From positions 16,243-80,242 of the forward strand of contig NZ_JAOEGU010000017.1 in the NCBI RefSeq assembly GCF_025583945.1: 64,000 bases of DNA. The letters run 5' to 3'. The notes beneath the pieces were generated by a model. It did not search any database, was not told where the DNA came from, and saw only the letters and a program-made list of their open reading frames with translations. Position numbers and translations under genes: made by a program. The stretch is from Methylobacter psychrophilus. GTDB lineage: Bacteria; Pseudomonadota; Gammaproteobacteria; Methylococcales; Methylomonadaceae. Of this stretch, positions 17,399 through 26,815 are shown piece after piece (position 1 is the first letter of the stretch; each line of letters begins with the position of its first letter).

Positions 17399-18508
17399 AT
17401 GACTTTATTTACCCCATTATTATTTATCCTGCTGCTGATTTCATCAACAAGTAACGCTGACGATTCGTTGCCGGTGGTAAAAGCTTCCCCAACTTTGATG
17501 AAGCAAATTAAAATCATGGCTATTGGTGAAGGTCAAGTACATGATTCATTGCGCTTGCCGGCACGAGTGGATCTGGATCAACAACGTGTTGCCCGAATGG
17601 GTGCAACAGTAACCGGCCGAATTACCCAGATCCAGGTTGAACTTGGTCAGAATGTCGCTAAAGGTGAGCATCTTGCAACGATTAATAGCACTGAACTTGG
17701 CTTGGTACAGTCCACTTACCTAAAAACCAGCGCCCAGGTGAATCTACGCAGACTCGCTGTCAATAGAGCCAAACGGTTACTGGCCAGTGATGTCATTGCG
17801 GCAGCCGAACTCCAGGAAAGAGAAGGTGTTTTGAATGAAGCTGATGTCGATTTACGCACGGCTACCGATCAGTTGCGTGTGTTTGGTATGTCTGACAGGG
17901 ATTTGGCACAATTGGCTAAAGATAAGAAAATTCATTCATTCTTACCCATTACTGCCAGTATTCAGGGCACCATTGTTGAGCGCAAGGTGACGGTCGGTCA
18001 AGTTGTCCAGCCTGCCGATGCGTTGTTTACCGTAGCTGATCTGTCGCATGTATGGGTCGTTGCCGAACTACCTGAGCAACAGGCGAGTTGGGCGCATAAA
18101 GGTGATGAAGCACTGGTTACTATTGCCGCCCTGCCGGGACAAGAATTAAGTGGTCGCCTGATTTATGTCGCAGATATGGTTGATCCAAAATCCCGCACCG
18201 TGACAGTGCGAATGGCATTGCCCAATCCGGAACGTAATTTTAAGCCGCAAATGCTGGCAACGTTATTGATTCGCAAACAGGGTGTACCCGCATTGGTTGT
18301 GCCTGATTCAGCGGTACTTCGTATTAATGATAGCGAGCACGTTTTCGTCCAGACAGCCCCTGAAGTATTTGAGCTAAGACTCGTAAAGTTGGGCGTTCTT
18401 GATGGTAACGTCCGTCATGTTATTAGTGGCTTAACACAGGGTGATAAGGTTGTTGTAGAAGGCGGCTTTCATCTTAATAGTGAACGCCAACGCAAGGAAT
18501 TGGAGTAA
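17399..18508 (+). CDS. RND efflux periplasmic adaptor, CzcB-like
   Basis: This 369-residue membrane fusion protein has a Sec signal peptide (about 1-20). The split lipoyl/barrel-sandwich halves are VTGRITQIQVELGQNVAKG and TIVERKVTVGQVVQPAD, with an alpha-hairpin between them. Beta-barrel and membrane-proximal domains follow (LIYVADMVDPKSRTVTVR; GLTQGDKVVVEGGFHLNSE). The last motif is common in heavy-metal adaptors. No His- or Met-rich metal-binding N-terminus is present, unlike CzcB of Cupriavidus or CusB. The next gene starts 3 bp downstream. Confidence 0.9.
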   Translation: MTLFTPLLFILLLISSTSNADDSLPVVKASPTLMKQIKIMAIGEGQVHDSLRLPARVDLDQQRVARMGATVTGRITQIQVELGQNVAKGEHLATINSTELGLVQSTYLKTSAQVNLRRLAVNRAKRLLASDVIAAAELQEREGVLNEADVDLRTATDQLRVFGMSDRDLAQLAKDKKIHSFLPITASIQGTIVERKVTVGQVVQPADALFTVADLSHVWVVAELPEQQASWAHKGDEALVTIAALPGQELSGRLIYVADMVDPKSRTVTVRMALPNPERNFKPQMLATLLIRKQGVPALVVPDSAVLRINDSEHVFVQTAPEVFELRLVKLGVLDGNVRHVISGLTQGDKVVVEGGFHLNSERQRKELE

Positions 18509-18511
18509 ATT

Positions 18512-21500
18512 ATGATTGAGGCTTTAATACGCGGCAGTTTAAATAACCGTATTCTGGTACTGGTTCTGGCGGTAGCGCTAACCTTGTTTGGCGTTCGTTC
18601 GCTGCAATCATTATCCGTCGATGCCTTTCCTGATGTGACTAATGTACAGGTGCAAGTTGCTACCGAAGCATCAGGAAGTTCACCTGAAGAGGTTGAACGT
18701 TTTATTACCGTGCCGGTAGAAATAGCGATGGCAGGTCTTCCAGGCCTTACGGAGATGCGCTCATTAAATAAAAATGGTCTTTCATTGATTACGCTGGTAT
18801 TTACTGACGCGACCGATGTTTATTTTGCCAGACAATTAGTCATGGAGCGTTTGATCGAAGTCAGTCACAGCATGCCGGAAGGTATCAATCCGACATTAGG
18901 ACCGGTTTCCACGGGACTTGGCGAAGTCTATCAATACACATTGGATAAAGCCGATGACGGCCAGCGTGCGTTAACACCGGAAGAGCTGATGAAACGGCGT
19001 GAAGCTCAGGACTGGATAGTACGTCCCTTATTGCGAGGTATACCCGGCGTTGCGGAAATTAATTCTCAGGGTGGTTATATTAAGCAATATCAGGTGTTGG
19101 TTAATCCTGACCGTATGCATCATTACCATATTACCTTGGAAGAAGTTTTTAATGCACTAGCGCGTAACAATGCCAATAGTGGTGGTGGCGTTTTACCGCA
19201 TTATGCCGAGCAATATATGATTCGGGGAGTCGGTTTGATTCGTGATACCGGCGACATCGGCAACATCGTTCTTAAAGAGGAGCAAAGTGTCCCCATTCAT
19301 ATTCATGATGTCGCTAAAGTAAAAATAGGCAGTAAAGTGCGTGTTGGTGCCGTTGTAAAAAATGGTTACACCGAATCGGTTGGTGGTATTGTCATGATGT
19401 TGCGTGGCGGCAATGCCAAAGAGGTTGTTAGTCGCATTAAGGAACGCGTCCAGCAAATTAATGACCAGCACATGCTGCCGGATGGTCTGAAAATCATTCC
19501 TTATTATGATCGTAGTGTACTGGTTGATGCTTCCCTGCATACCGTCACCAAAGTGCTGCTTGAAGGTATTGCGCTGGTGGTCGTTACTTTACTGTTATTT
19601 CTCGGTGATATCCGCTCCAGTGTCATTGTTGTCAGTACCTTGGTCGTTACGCCTTTGGCTACTTTTATCGTAATGAACCAATTGGGGATTTCTGCCAACC
19701 TGATGTCGCTGGGTGGCTTGGCGATTGCTATCGGTCTGATTGTTGACGGCTCCGTCGTTGTTGTCGAAAATGCTTTCAGTTTACTCACCGAGCGCAAAGG
19801 TAGTACCAAAAGTCGGGTAAAAGTAGTAATGGAGGCGGCTGAGGAAGTTGCTACGCCGGTGTTGTTTGGTGTTGGCATTATCGTTTTGGTATTTTTACCG
19901 CTAATGACGCTGGAGGGTATGGAGGGCAAGATGTTTGCGCCATTGGCCTACACGATAGCGATTGCCTTGCTGATTTCACTGGTTCTGTCGCTGACCTTAA
20001 CACCGGTTTTATGCTCTTTTCTGTTACAGGGGCAAGAGGGAACTGAGCACGACACGCGTATTATAGCCTTCATGAAGAAGCCCTATCTAAAGCTGCTGGA
20101 TCTATCCCTGCAAAAAAGCAAGACGGTTGTTTTTGTGGCGACCAGTTTGTTTGTTGGTGCCTTGGCACTGCTGCCGCTGTTGGGTAGTGCTTTTATTCCG
20201 GAAATGAAAGAAGGCTCTATTGTGCCGGCAATTACCCGTATGCCAAATATTTCTTTGGAAGAATCCATCAAAATGGAAATGGACGCCATGCGCATGGTTA
20301 TGGATATTCCTGGTGTGAGTCTTGTTGTTAGTAATGTTGGTCGGGGCGAAAGTCCTGCCGATCCCCAAAGTCAAAATGACTCTACCCCTATCGTCAGTTT
20401 GAAGCCTCGTGATGAATGGCCTGAGGGATGGACTCAGGATAATATTGCTGATGCGATGCGTGACAAGTTAAGTACTGATTTACCCGGCGTACAAATTGTG
20501 ATGGCACAACCGATTTCTGATCGTGTTGATGAAATGCTCACCGGAGTTCGCTCGGATTTGGCTATTAAAGTATTCGGGGATGATCTGGAAAAATTGAAAG
20601 CTACTGCAAATGAGATCGCCCGAGTTGCCGGTGGTATTCAAGGTGCTGAGGACATTCGTGTAGAACGACTTACCGGTCAACAGTATTTATCCATTACTGT
20701 TAATCGGGAAGCGACTGCCAGACATGGTATTAATGCCTCTGATATTAATGATGTTATTGAAACCGCTATTGGTGACAAAACAGCGACAGAAATCTATGAA
20801 GGCGAACGCCGTTTTACTGCGTCAGTACGTTTTCCGGAAAGTTTTCGTAACAGCATCGAAGACATTGATGCTGTTTTGCTGACCTCTGCAAATGGTGCCC
20901 GTATACCGTTAGGTGATTTGGCCGATATTCGCTTGAGCGACGGGCCTGCCCAGATTAGCAGGGAAATGGGCAAGCGCCGCATCGTGGTCGGTATTAACGT
21001 CAGAAACAGGGATTTGGGAAGCTTTGTCGCTGAGCTACAAAAAACCATATCCAGTGAGGTTAAGTTGCCGGAGGCCTATTATTTGGAATGGGGTGGACAA
21101 TTCCAAAATATGGAGCGTGCATTGGGACATCTTAAAATTATTATCCCTATTACGATAGGTGCGATTTTCTTTGTGTTGTTCATGTTGTTCAATTCGCTAC
21201 GCTTTGCCACGCTGATTATTTTGGTGTTGCCGTTTGCATCAATAGGTGGCGTGGTATCTTTATTTGTTACCGGTGAATATCTGTCAGTACCGGCCTCCGT
21301 AGGTTTTATTGCACTGTGGGGTATCGCGGTATTAAACGGGGTGGTGCTGGTGTCCTATATCCGTAATTTACGAGATAACGGACTATCCCAGATAGAAGCC
21401 ATTCGCCAAGGCTGCGCGCAACGATTTCGCCCTGTTATGATGACAGCTACCGTGGCGCTACTGGGACTGGTGCCTTTCTTGTTTGCTACCGGGCCAGGCT

Positions 21501-21613
21501 CCGAAGTTCAGCGCCCGCTGGCTATTGTGGTAATTGGTGGGCTGATTACATCAACGTTATTAACGTTAATTATGTTGCCGACGCTTTACCGATGGTTTGA
21601 AGAAAAACGTTAG
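18512..21613 (+). CDS. Heavy-metal efflux RND pump, CzcA/CusA family
   Basis: This 1033-residue inner-membrane pump has the HME-RND layout: 12 membrane helices and two large periplasmic loops. The N-terminus (LQSLSVDAFPDVTNVQVQV) and the region GLPGLTEMRSLNKNGLS are characteristic. The TM4 proton-relay motif is AIGLIVDGSVVVVEN, with the Asp kept. It has the AIG lead of CusA but the VDGSVVVVEN body of CzcA, so cation specificity (Zn/Co/Cd/Ni versus Cu/Ag) is not assigned. A terminator follows at 21642. Confidence 0.93.
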   Translation: MIEALIRGSLNNRILVLVLAVALTLFGVRSLQSLSVDAFPDVTNVQVQVATEASGSSPEEVERFITVPVEIAMAGLPGLTEMRSLNKNGLSLITLVFTDATDVYFARQLVMERLIEVSHSMPEGINPTLGPVSTGLGEVYQYTLDKADDGQRALTPEELMKRREAQDWIVRPLLRGIPGVAEINSQGGYIKQYQVLVNPDRMHHYHITLEEVFNALARNNANSGGGVLPHYAEQYMIRGVGLIRDTGDIGNIVLKEEQSVPIHIHDVAKVKIGSKVRVGAVVKNGYTESVGGIVMMLRGGNAKEVVSRIKERVQQINDQHMLPDGLKIIPYYDRSVLVDASLHTVTKVLLEGIALVVVTLLLFLGDIRSSVIVVSTLVVTPLATFIVMNQLGISANLMSLGGLAIAIGLIVDGSVVVVENAFSLLTERKGSTKSRVKVVMEAAEEVATPVLFGVGIIVLVFLPLMTLEGMEGKMFAPLAYTIAIALLISLVLSLTLTPVLCSFLLQGQEGTEHDTRIIAFMKKPYLKLLDLSLQKSKTVVFVATSLFVGALALLPLLGSAFIPEMKEGSIVPAITRMPNISLEESIKMEMDAMRMVMDIPGVSLVVSNVGRGESPADPQSQNDSTPIVSLKPRDEWPEGWTQDNIADAMRDKLSTDLPGVQIVMAQPISDRVDEMLTGVRSDLAIKVFGDDLEKLKATANEIARVAGGIQGAEDIRVERLTGQQYLSITVNREATARHGINASDINDVIETAIGDKTATEIYEGERRFTASVRFPESFRNSIEDIDAVLLTSANGARIPLGDLADIRLSDGPAQISREMGKRRIVVGINVRNRDLGSFVAELQKTISSEVKLPEAYYLEWGGQFQNMERALGHLKIIIPITIGAIFFVLFMLFNSLRFATLIILVLPFASIGGVVSLFVTGEYLSVPASVGFIALWGIAVLNGVVLVSYIRNLRDNGLSQIEAIRQGCAQRFRPVMMTATVALLGLVPFLFATGPGSEVQRPLAIVVIGGLITSTLLTLIMLPTLYRWFEEKR

Positions 21614-21641
21614 TTCGTTTTTTTGACTCAAAATATATAAC

Positions 21642-21689
21642 GTCTTATCACTACGATATAAAAGTCGACGGTGATAGGACTATTTTTTT
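21642..21689 (+). terminator. Intrinsic terminator of the metal efflux operon
   Basis: GTCTTATCAC (21642-21651) pairs with GTGATAGGAC (21671-21680) through one G-U pair. It is followed by TATTTTTTT. It lies 28 bp after the pump stop codon. Confidence 0.7.
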
Positions 21690-21724
21690 AGACAACAAAA
21701 TACTTTTGAGTGGATATTACAACC

Positions 21725-23941
21725 ATGACAAGCAATCCTTTATCAAAACTTCAGCGATATGATTTTGGCATATTGGCTAATTTAAAATATGATCTCCCCG
21801 CCAGTATTGCGGTATTTCTGATATCCATTCCACTATCGTTAGGCGTCGCACTGGCCTCGGGTGCACCGCTATTCTCGGGATTGATTACCGGCATTATCGG
21901 CGGCATCATTGTCGCGCCGTTAAGTGGATCATCGTTAGGTATCAGCGGTAGTTCTGCGGGACTTTCTGTTATTGTATTAAGTGCTATTCAGGATCTTGGC
22001 TTTAATGCTTTTTTACTGGTAGTGGTTATGGCCGGTGTTTTCCAGGTCATGATGGGGCTGGCTAAAGCCGGCGTTATTGCTTATTACTTCCCATCTTCGG
22101 TCATTAATGGCATGTTGTCGGGGATAGGTATCATTATTTTTCTCAAGCAAATCCCTCATGCTATAGGCTATGACAAGGATTACGAGGGCGATTTTAGTTT
22201 TTTTCAGGCAGATAATTATTCTTCATTCTCAGAGTTGTCGCATATGCTGGAGTTTATTTCGCCTGCTTCAGTTTTGATTGCTGTCATATCACTGTTGTTC
22301 CTGATTTTGTGGGATCAGCCGTTCATGAAAAAACACCGTTTTTTCCAACTGTTTAACAGTGTTTTAATGGCCGTTATTGCTGGCGTACTAACCAATTATA
22401 TCCTGCAAAATTTTTATTCTGATTTCGCTCTTGGTGACGGTCATCTGGTTATGATTCCGGTGTTTCAAAGTGCAAATGATGTGTTGAGTCAGTTGTATTT
22501 TCCTGATTTTTCTCAGCTGAATAATCCTAAAATTTATCTGGCTGCATTAACGTTGGCACTGGTCGCTAGTTTAGAATCGCTACTCTCGGTAGAAGCGGTT
22601 GATAAATTGGATCCCTATAAAAGGGTAACACCTTCCAACCGGGAGTTGATCGCGCAAGGTATTGGTAATATCAGTTCAGGTTTGATTGGTGGCTTGCCTC
22701 TGACGCAAGTCATTGTCCGTAGCTCTGTTAATATCCAGTCAGGTGCAAGAACCAAAGCATCAGCTTTTATCCGGGGCCTGTTATTATTGTTTGCGGTTAT
22801 TTTTATTCCCATCCTGTTAAATAAAATCCCGTTGGCAAGTCTGGCTGCCATTTTGTTGGTGGTGGGTTATAAACTGGCGAGGCCGGATGTTTTTAAAGCC
22901 ATGTACAATGCCGGGATGTATCATTTTATCCCGTTCTGTGCGACTATTTTTGGCCTGGTTTTTACTGATATGCTTTTGGGTATTATTATTGGCCTGAGTG
23001 CCGCTATATTTTCAATTTTATTGGAAAATTATAAAAGCGCTTTTTATTTTAATGAAGTACATGTTGGTAACAAAACCATTATTCGGTTATCCGAGCATGT
23101 TTCTTTTTTAAATAAAGCCAATATCCAGAAAACATTTGAACAGTTACCCAAGAATGCTGAAGTTGTTATTGATGCAACCCGCTCCAAATATATCGATTAC
23201 GATGTTTATGAAATCATTCAAAACTTTAAAATCGAAGCTGAATATAAAAATATTAAACTGACTATTGAGAATCTTCGTGGCTATGGTGTATTGGAACCGG
23301 TTGAGAATGCACGAGCACAAACCTATAATACACAACAATCATTAACACCTTCTGCAGTGCTGGCGCTATTAAAAGAAGGCAATGAACACTTTGTTAATAA
23401 TTTAAAAGCTAATCGCAATTTACTGGAACAGGTTAATGATACCCGGCAAGGACAATTTCCTATTGCCATTATCCTGAGTTGCATGGATTCACGTACTTCT
23501 GTGGAGCTGATTTTCGACCAAGGTCTGGGTGATGTATTTAGTACCCGGGTAGCCGGTAATATCATCAATGATGATATTCTGGGTAGTATGGAATATGCCT
23601 GTAAAATTGCCGGATCAAAACTTATTGTGGTGTTGGGACATTCTCATTGCGGGGCTATTAAAGGTGCCTGTGCAGATGTTAAGTTGGATCATCTGACCGG
23701 ATTGTTGTCCAAAATCAAGGCGGCGGTTAATGCTGTCAGAATTGATGAATCGGTAAGAATCAGCGCCGATGATCCTGTTCTGGTTCAAAAAGTAGCGGAT
23801 AAAAATGTGCAGTTAACCGTTGAGCAAATCAGAAGTAAAAGTACTTTGTTAGACGATATGGTTAAAAATGGTGAAATTGGTATAGTCGGCGCGATGTACG
23901 ACATTGAAACCGGGAAAGTGAAATTTTATGCGGATGTTTAG
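21725..23941 (+). CDS. SulP transporter fused to a beta-carbonic anhydrase domain
   Basis: The start is set at ATG 21725 (738 residues); GTG at 21710 is an alternative. The SulP core opens YDLPASIAVFLISIPLSLGV and contains LASGAPLFSGLITG and LESLLSVEAVDKLDP. A STAS-like segment follows (VVIDATRSKYIDYD). The last roughly 190 residues are a beta-class carbonic anhydrase with zinc ligands in SCMDSR and GHSHCGAIKGA and conserved TRVAGNI. Fusion of a bicarbonate-type transporter to carbonic anhydrase points to inorganic-carbon uptake and interconversion at the inner membrane. All visible catalytic residues are intact. Confidence 0.93.
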   Translation: MTSNPLSKLQRYDFGILANLKYDLPASIAVFLISIPLSLGVALASGAPLFSGLITGIIGGIIVAPLSGSSLGISGSSAGLSVIVLSAIQDLGFNAFLLVVVMAGVFQVMMGLAKAGVIAYYFPSSVINGMLSGIGIIIFLKQIPHAIGYDKDYEGDFSFFQADNYSSFSELSHMLEFISPASVLIAVISLLFLILWDQPFMKKHRFFQLFNSVLMAVIAGVLTNYILQNFYSDFALGDGHLVMIPVFQSANDVLSQLYFPDFSQLNNPKIYLAALTLALVASLESLLSVEAVDKLDPYKRVTPSNRELIAQGIGNISSGLIGGLPLTQVIVRSSVNIQSGARTKASAFIRGLLLLFAVIFIPILLNKIPLASLAAILLVVGYKLARPDVFKAMYNAGMYHFIPFCATIFGLVFTDMLLGIIIGLSAAIFSILLENYKSAFYFNEVHVGNKTIIRLSEHVSFLNKANIQKTFEQLPKNAEVVIDATRSKYIDYDVYEIIQNFKIEAEYKNIKLTIENLRGYGVLEPVENARAQTYNTQQSLTPSAVLALLKEGNEHFVNNLKANRNLLEQVNDTRQGQFPIAIILSCMDSRTSVELIFDQGLGDVFSTRVAGNIINDDILGSMEYACKIAGSKLIVVLGHSHCGAIKGACADVKLDHLTGLLSKIKAAVNAVRIDESVRISADDPVLVQKVADKNVQLTVEQIRSKSTLLDDMVKNGEIGIVGAMYDIETGKVKFYADV

Positions 23942-24019
23942 CGGCAAGATACACGATGTGCAGGTATTGCTGCTATTAAAAAGTAAATTTTATTGACTCT
24001 ATTATTTTAGGAAGAGCCT

Positions 24020-24433
24020 ATGATGCCGTTAAATAATCGAAAAATACTGATCCATTTTCTTGTGATCATTATTGTTGTGACGATGTATGATGTGATGTTG
24101 CATTCATTACTTACCATCGTGCATCTTGCCTTTGAATGGTTTGAGCTTGCTCTTGAGCATCTTATTGAGCATCTTTTTCATACCGACCGCAAACAGGGCC
24201 AAATTATCGTCTTTTACCTGTTGTGCTTTATGGCACTGGGCGGTTGCTATCTATTATGGCGTGTGCTGCCGGTATTTTATCATTGGCTTAAAAACCGGCT
24301 CCTTGCTATTGGCAGGGAGTATCAATTATACCTTGCCAGTTATTGGGAGCAGTTGTCTTCAGCCCAAAAAATAAAATGTGTTACCTCTTTTACGATGAGC
24401 GTATCTTTCCTTGCTTTAGTTGTATTTAGCTAA
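24020..24433 (+). CDS. Small membrane protein downstream of the SulP-carbonic anhydrase fusion
   Basis: The 137-residue protein is not recognised. It has three predicted membrane segments: ILIHFLVIIIVVTMYDVML (about 9-27), IIVFYLLCFMALGGCYLLW (about 62-80) and TSFTMSVSFLALVVF near the C-terminus. The loop after the first is rich in His and acidic residues (FELALEHLIEHLFHTD). AGGAAGAG precedes the ATG (24009-24016), and the gene lies 78 bp after the fusion gene on the same strand, so co-transcription is likely. A role as accessory subunit of the transporter is speculation. Confidence 0.7.
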   Translation: MMPLNNRKILIHFLVIIIVVTMYDVMLHSLLTIVHLAFEWFELALEHLIEHLFHTDRKQGQIIVFYLLCFMALGGCYLLWRVLPVFYHWLKNRLLAIGREYQLYLASYWEQLSSAQKIKCVTSFTMSVSFLALVVFS

Positions 24434-24582
24434 CGGATATTTGTAAAGTGTAAGGTAAAGTTGACCTATAATTATTCAGGAAAATTTTGTCTCTCGCTAT
24501 TGTTCTTGACTTAAGGGTATCGACTGCAGTGAGGCTTGCTATGCGCCCCTTGGGTATTTAGGCGCACATGTTAAGCCTTGGT

Positions 24583-24598
24583 GACTGTCCGAGAATAG
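24583..24598. repeat. Solo end of the MITE-like family
   Basis: GACTGTCCGAGAATAG is identical over 16 bp to the left terminal repeat at 3010-3025, and the next AAA also matches. No inverted partner occurs before the next gene. Confidence 0.6.
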
Positions 24599-24663
24599 AA
24601 AGTCTACATTGCCAGCCTTGATATGAATCACATACCTGATTTTTGATCGAAACAAGAAAAGCG

Positions 24664-25203
24664 TTACTGTGTTATTGGTTCGTCATACAGGTTGTTAAAT
24701 AACTTGACCACAACAAATATCATGGCTTGGGTAAATTCAATGAATGGCACCCGACTAACACTGGCAGAAGCAAATTCATCAATAGATTCATTTAAGAATT
24801 TTACCAACCCAACCTGAACCGGATTTTCGTTATCCTTAATAAAGTAGCCTTGTAGAATGCTTTTTTTCGTATTGTCTACAGATGCATTTTGCCTTAATAA
24901 TTGAAACTCTGTTTCCAATAGAACGGCTTGCCTTTCCATCCAGGTAGGGTCGTCTATAGCTTTTGGTACGTCGCCCAGCGCATTTTGATATACACAAATG
25001 ACCTCGAAACATAAATCCATAAACAGGTGCGCCATATCCTGATTCTTATCAGCAAGAATGGAAGGAAAAATGCCAAAAATTGTTTGAAAAAGTATCGGTT
25101 GATCAGTCTCAAATTGAGACATAATTAGTTTGCCGTTTTCTTCGTCTATGCTTTTGGCGTATTGCAGGGCTTGATATAGCTGCTGTTCAGTTAAGTCTTG
25201 CAT
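24664..25203 (-). CDS. Hypothetical protein, 179 residues
   Basis: Not recognised. The protein is soluble, acidic and mostly helical (starts MQDLTEQQLYQALQYAKSID), with no signal peptide or membrane span. Aromatic-rich helices occur in the middle (HLFMDLCFEVICVYQNAL) and at the C-terminus (FTQAMIFVVVKLFNNLYDE). No cofactor or catalytic motif is visible. It is a single gene convergent with the small membrane protein gene. A coherent codon pattern and a full-length frame without competing frames support it as real. Confidence 0.65.
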   Translation of the reverse strand: MQDLTEQQLYQALQYAKSIDEENGKLIMSQFETDQPILFQTIFGIFPSILADKNQDMAHLFMDLCFEVICVYQNALGDVPKAIDDPTWMERQAVLLETEFQLLRQNASVDNTKKSILQGYFIKDNENPVQVGLVKFLNESIDEFASASVSRVPFIEFTQAMIFVVVKLFNNLYDEPITQ

Positions 25204-25359
25204 TGTGATCTCTATTTATAGTGTATAAAAACATATCATACCAATTTATAGGAATTATATTTAAACGTTGTTAACAATCGGTTATTTTGACAGAAAACCA
25301 GGACTAAGCCACGGGGTTTGGTATCATGACCACTTATTATCAACCTATCAGGAAAAAAA

Positions 25360-25845
25360 ATGCCGGGTAAAGTTAAACCTGAACAATTAAAAGCTGATCT
25401 TGTTATCCCTTGGATCATTCTGGGCGTTATGCTGGTTATGCTGGCAGCTTTGCTTATTGTCTGCCTGATATTAGGCGAACAAATACAACAACCACTCCCG
25501 GAAGCTCAGCGAGTGCTGATAAGAACGATATTTTATGTAGTGGCCATCATAACCTTTCCACTGACCAACTTGATTCGCTACATTCAACTACGGTTAAATC
25601 AAACCATGCCGTTTTCGCACGGAACCGTTAACGAGGCAAAAAGACGTTATTTAGTGACAATTATTGTGTCTATGTCACTCATTGAGAGCGTTGGAGTTTT
25701 TGGTTTGGTCATGTTTATCTTGGGCGATAATGTTAATACGTTGTATATATTTACAGGATTATCTGCATTAGGGCTGTTTTTATACCGACCTAAAGTGGAG
25801 GAATATGCCAGGATTGTTGAAGGCTTGATGACAGAAAAGATATGA
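25360..25845 (+). CDS. Hypothetical inner-membrane protein, 161 residues
   Basis: Family not recognised. It has four predicted membrane helices, arranged as two hairpins around a basic loop (NEAKRRYLVTII): VIPWIILGVMLVMLAALLIV, VLIRTIFYVVAIITFPLTNL, VSMSLIESVGVFGLVMFIL and a last one around LYIFTGLSALGLFLY. The topology recalls small proteins with duplicated hairpins, but no conserved polar residue within a helix identifies it as a rotor or channel. It stands alone between two minus-strand transcription units. Confidence 0.7.
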   Translation: MPGKVKPEQLKADLVIPWIILGVMLVMLAALLIVCLILGEQIQQPLPEAQRVLIRTIFYVVAIITFPLTNLIRYIQLRLNQTMPFSHGTVNEAKRRYLVTIIVSMSLIESVGVFGLVMFILGDNVNTLYIFTGLSALGLFLYRPKVEEYARIVEGLMTEKI

Positions 25846-25958
25846 ATAGTAAGGGTATGGTCGGGTTTTATGCCGTTTGTAGTGAAGTAATATTAACCGA
25901 TCGGTAGTTAATTCATTCGCTGGTGTTAATTACAAGTCAATCAACTACTTAAATACAA

Positions 25959-25984
25959 TGGAGATGTAATAAATTACATCTCCA
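25959..25984. terminator. Hairpin between convergent genes (speD side)
   Basis: TGGAGATGTAAT (25959-25970) and ATTACATCTCCA (25973-25984) are perfect inverted repeats separated by two bases, located 20 bp beyond the speD stop. It is probably a terminator that also serves the plus-strand gene. Confidence 0.55.
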
Positions 25985-26003
25985 CTTTAAAAATTTAAGA
26001 CGC

Positions 26004-26810
26004 TTAATCAGCAACTTTTATTTTTTTACGCCGATAGTTGTGACCATAAAAAATTTCAGTAACTTCTCTGCGTAATTTTTCTTCTATTTCTTCTTTTTGA
26101 GTGCCAGTCAGATTACTTTCTTTCTCAAATAAATAATTTTCCAGCTCGGTTTCCTTGAGCATCATTTTGGTATGAAAAATATTTTCCTGATACACATTTA
26201 CGTCTATCATTTGATAGCTTTCCTGAGTATCTTTGGCAATATAGTTTTGAATAGAGGTAATGTTATGATCAATATAATGCTTTTTACCGGATATATCACG
26301 GGTAAATCCACGCACTTTATAGTCCATAGTGACAACATCGGATTCAAAGCTGTGCAGTAAATAATTGAGCGCTTTTAATGGTGAAATACGACCACAAGTT
26401 GATACATCAATATCAGCACGAAAAGTACTTATACCATTATCAGGATGGCTTTCAGGATAAGTATGTACGGTAATATGGCTTTTATCCAGATGCGCCAAGA
26501 TGGTGTCAGGTAACGGGCCTGGCGATTGGCTATTCATGCTGGGTGGCGGTGGAGCATCGCCCTCTGAAATCAGCATGGTAACGCTGGCGCCTTGAGGCTC
26601 ATAGTCCTGATGGGCGATGTTAAGAATTTGCGCGCCAATAATTTCCGCAACATCTTTAAGAATTTGCGTTAATTTCTTGGCGTTATACGCTTCGTCAATA
26701 TATTCAATATAGGCCTGCTGTTGTTCAGCTGGAGCGTAACAAATATCATATATATTAAAACTAAGGGACTTTGTTAAATTGTTAAAGCCGTGTAATTGCA
26801 ACTTATTCAA
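26004..26810 (-). CDS. speD: S-adenosylmethionine decarboxylase proenzyme
   Basis: This 268-residue pyruvoyl enzyme is of the E. coli class (E. coli form 264 residues). It decarboxylates S-adenosylmethionine to supply aminopropyl groups for spermidine. The self-cleavage site is in [13 protein letters not shown]: the Ser becomes the pyruvoyl group, about residue 114. A conserved [15 protein letters not shown] segment follows. No speE lies next to it. Its start is 5 bp after the stop of the OsmC-family gene, so both are read from the promoter at 27269-27298. Spermidine synthesis also yields methylthioadenosine, the feedstock of the salvage genes at 3.5-4.9 kb. Confidence 0.93.
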   Translation of the reverse strand: MNKLQLHGFNNLTKSLSFNIYDICYAPAEQQQAYIEYIDEAYNAKKLTQILKDVAEIIGAQILNIAHQDYEPQGASVTMLISEGDAPPPPSMNSQSPGPLPDTILAHLDKSHITVHTYPESHPDNGISTFRADIDVSTCGRISPLKALNYLLHSFESDVVTMDYKVRGFTRDISGKKHYIDHNITSIQNYIAKDTQESYQMIDVNVYQENIFHTKMMLKETELENYLFEKESNLTGTQKEEIEEKLRREVTEIFYGHNYRRKKIKVAD

Positions 26811-26815
26811 AACTG

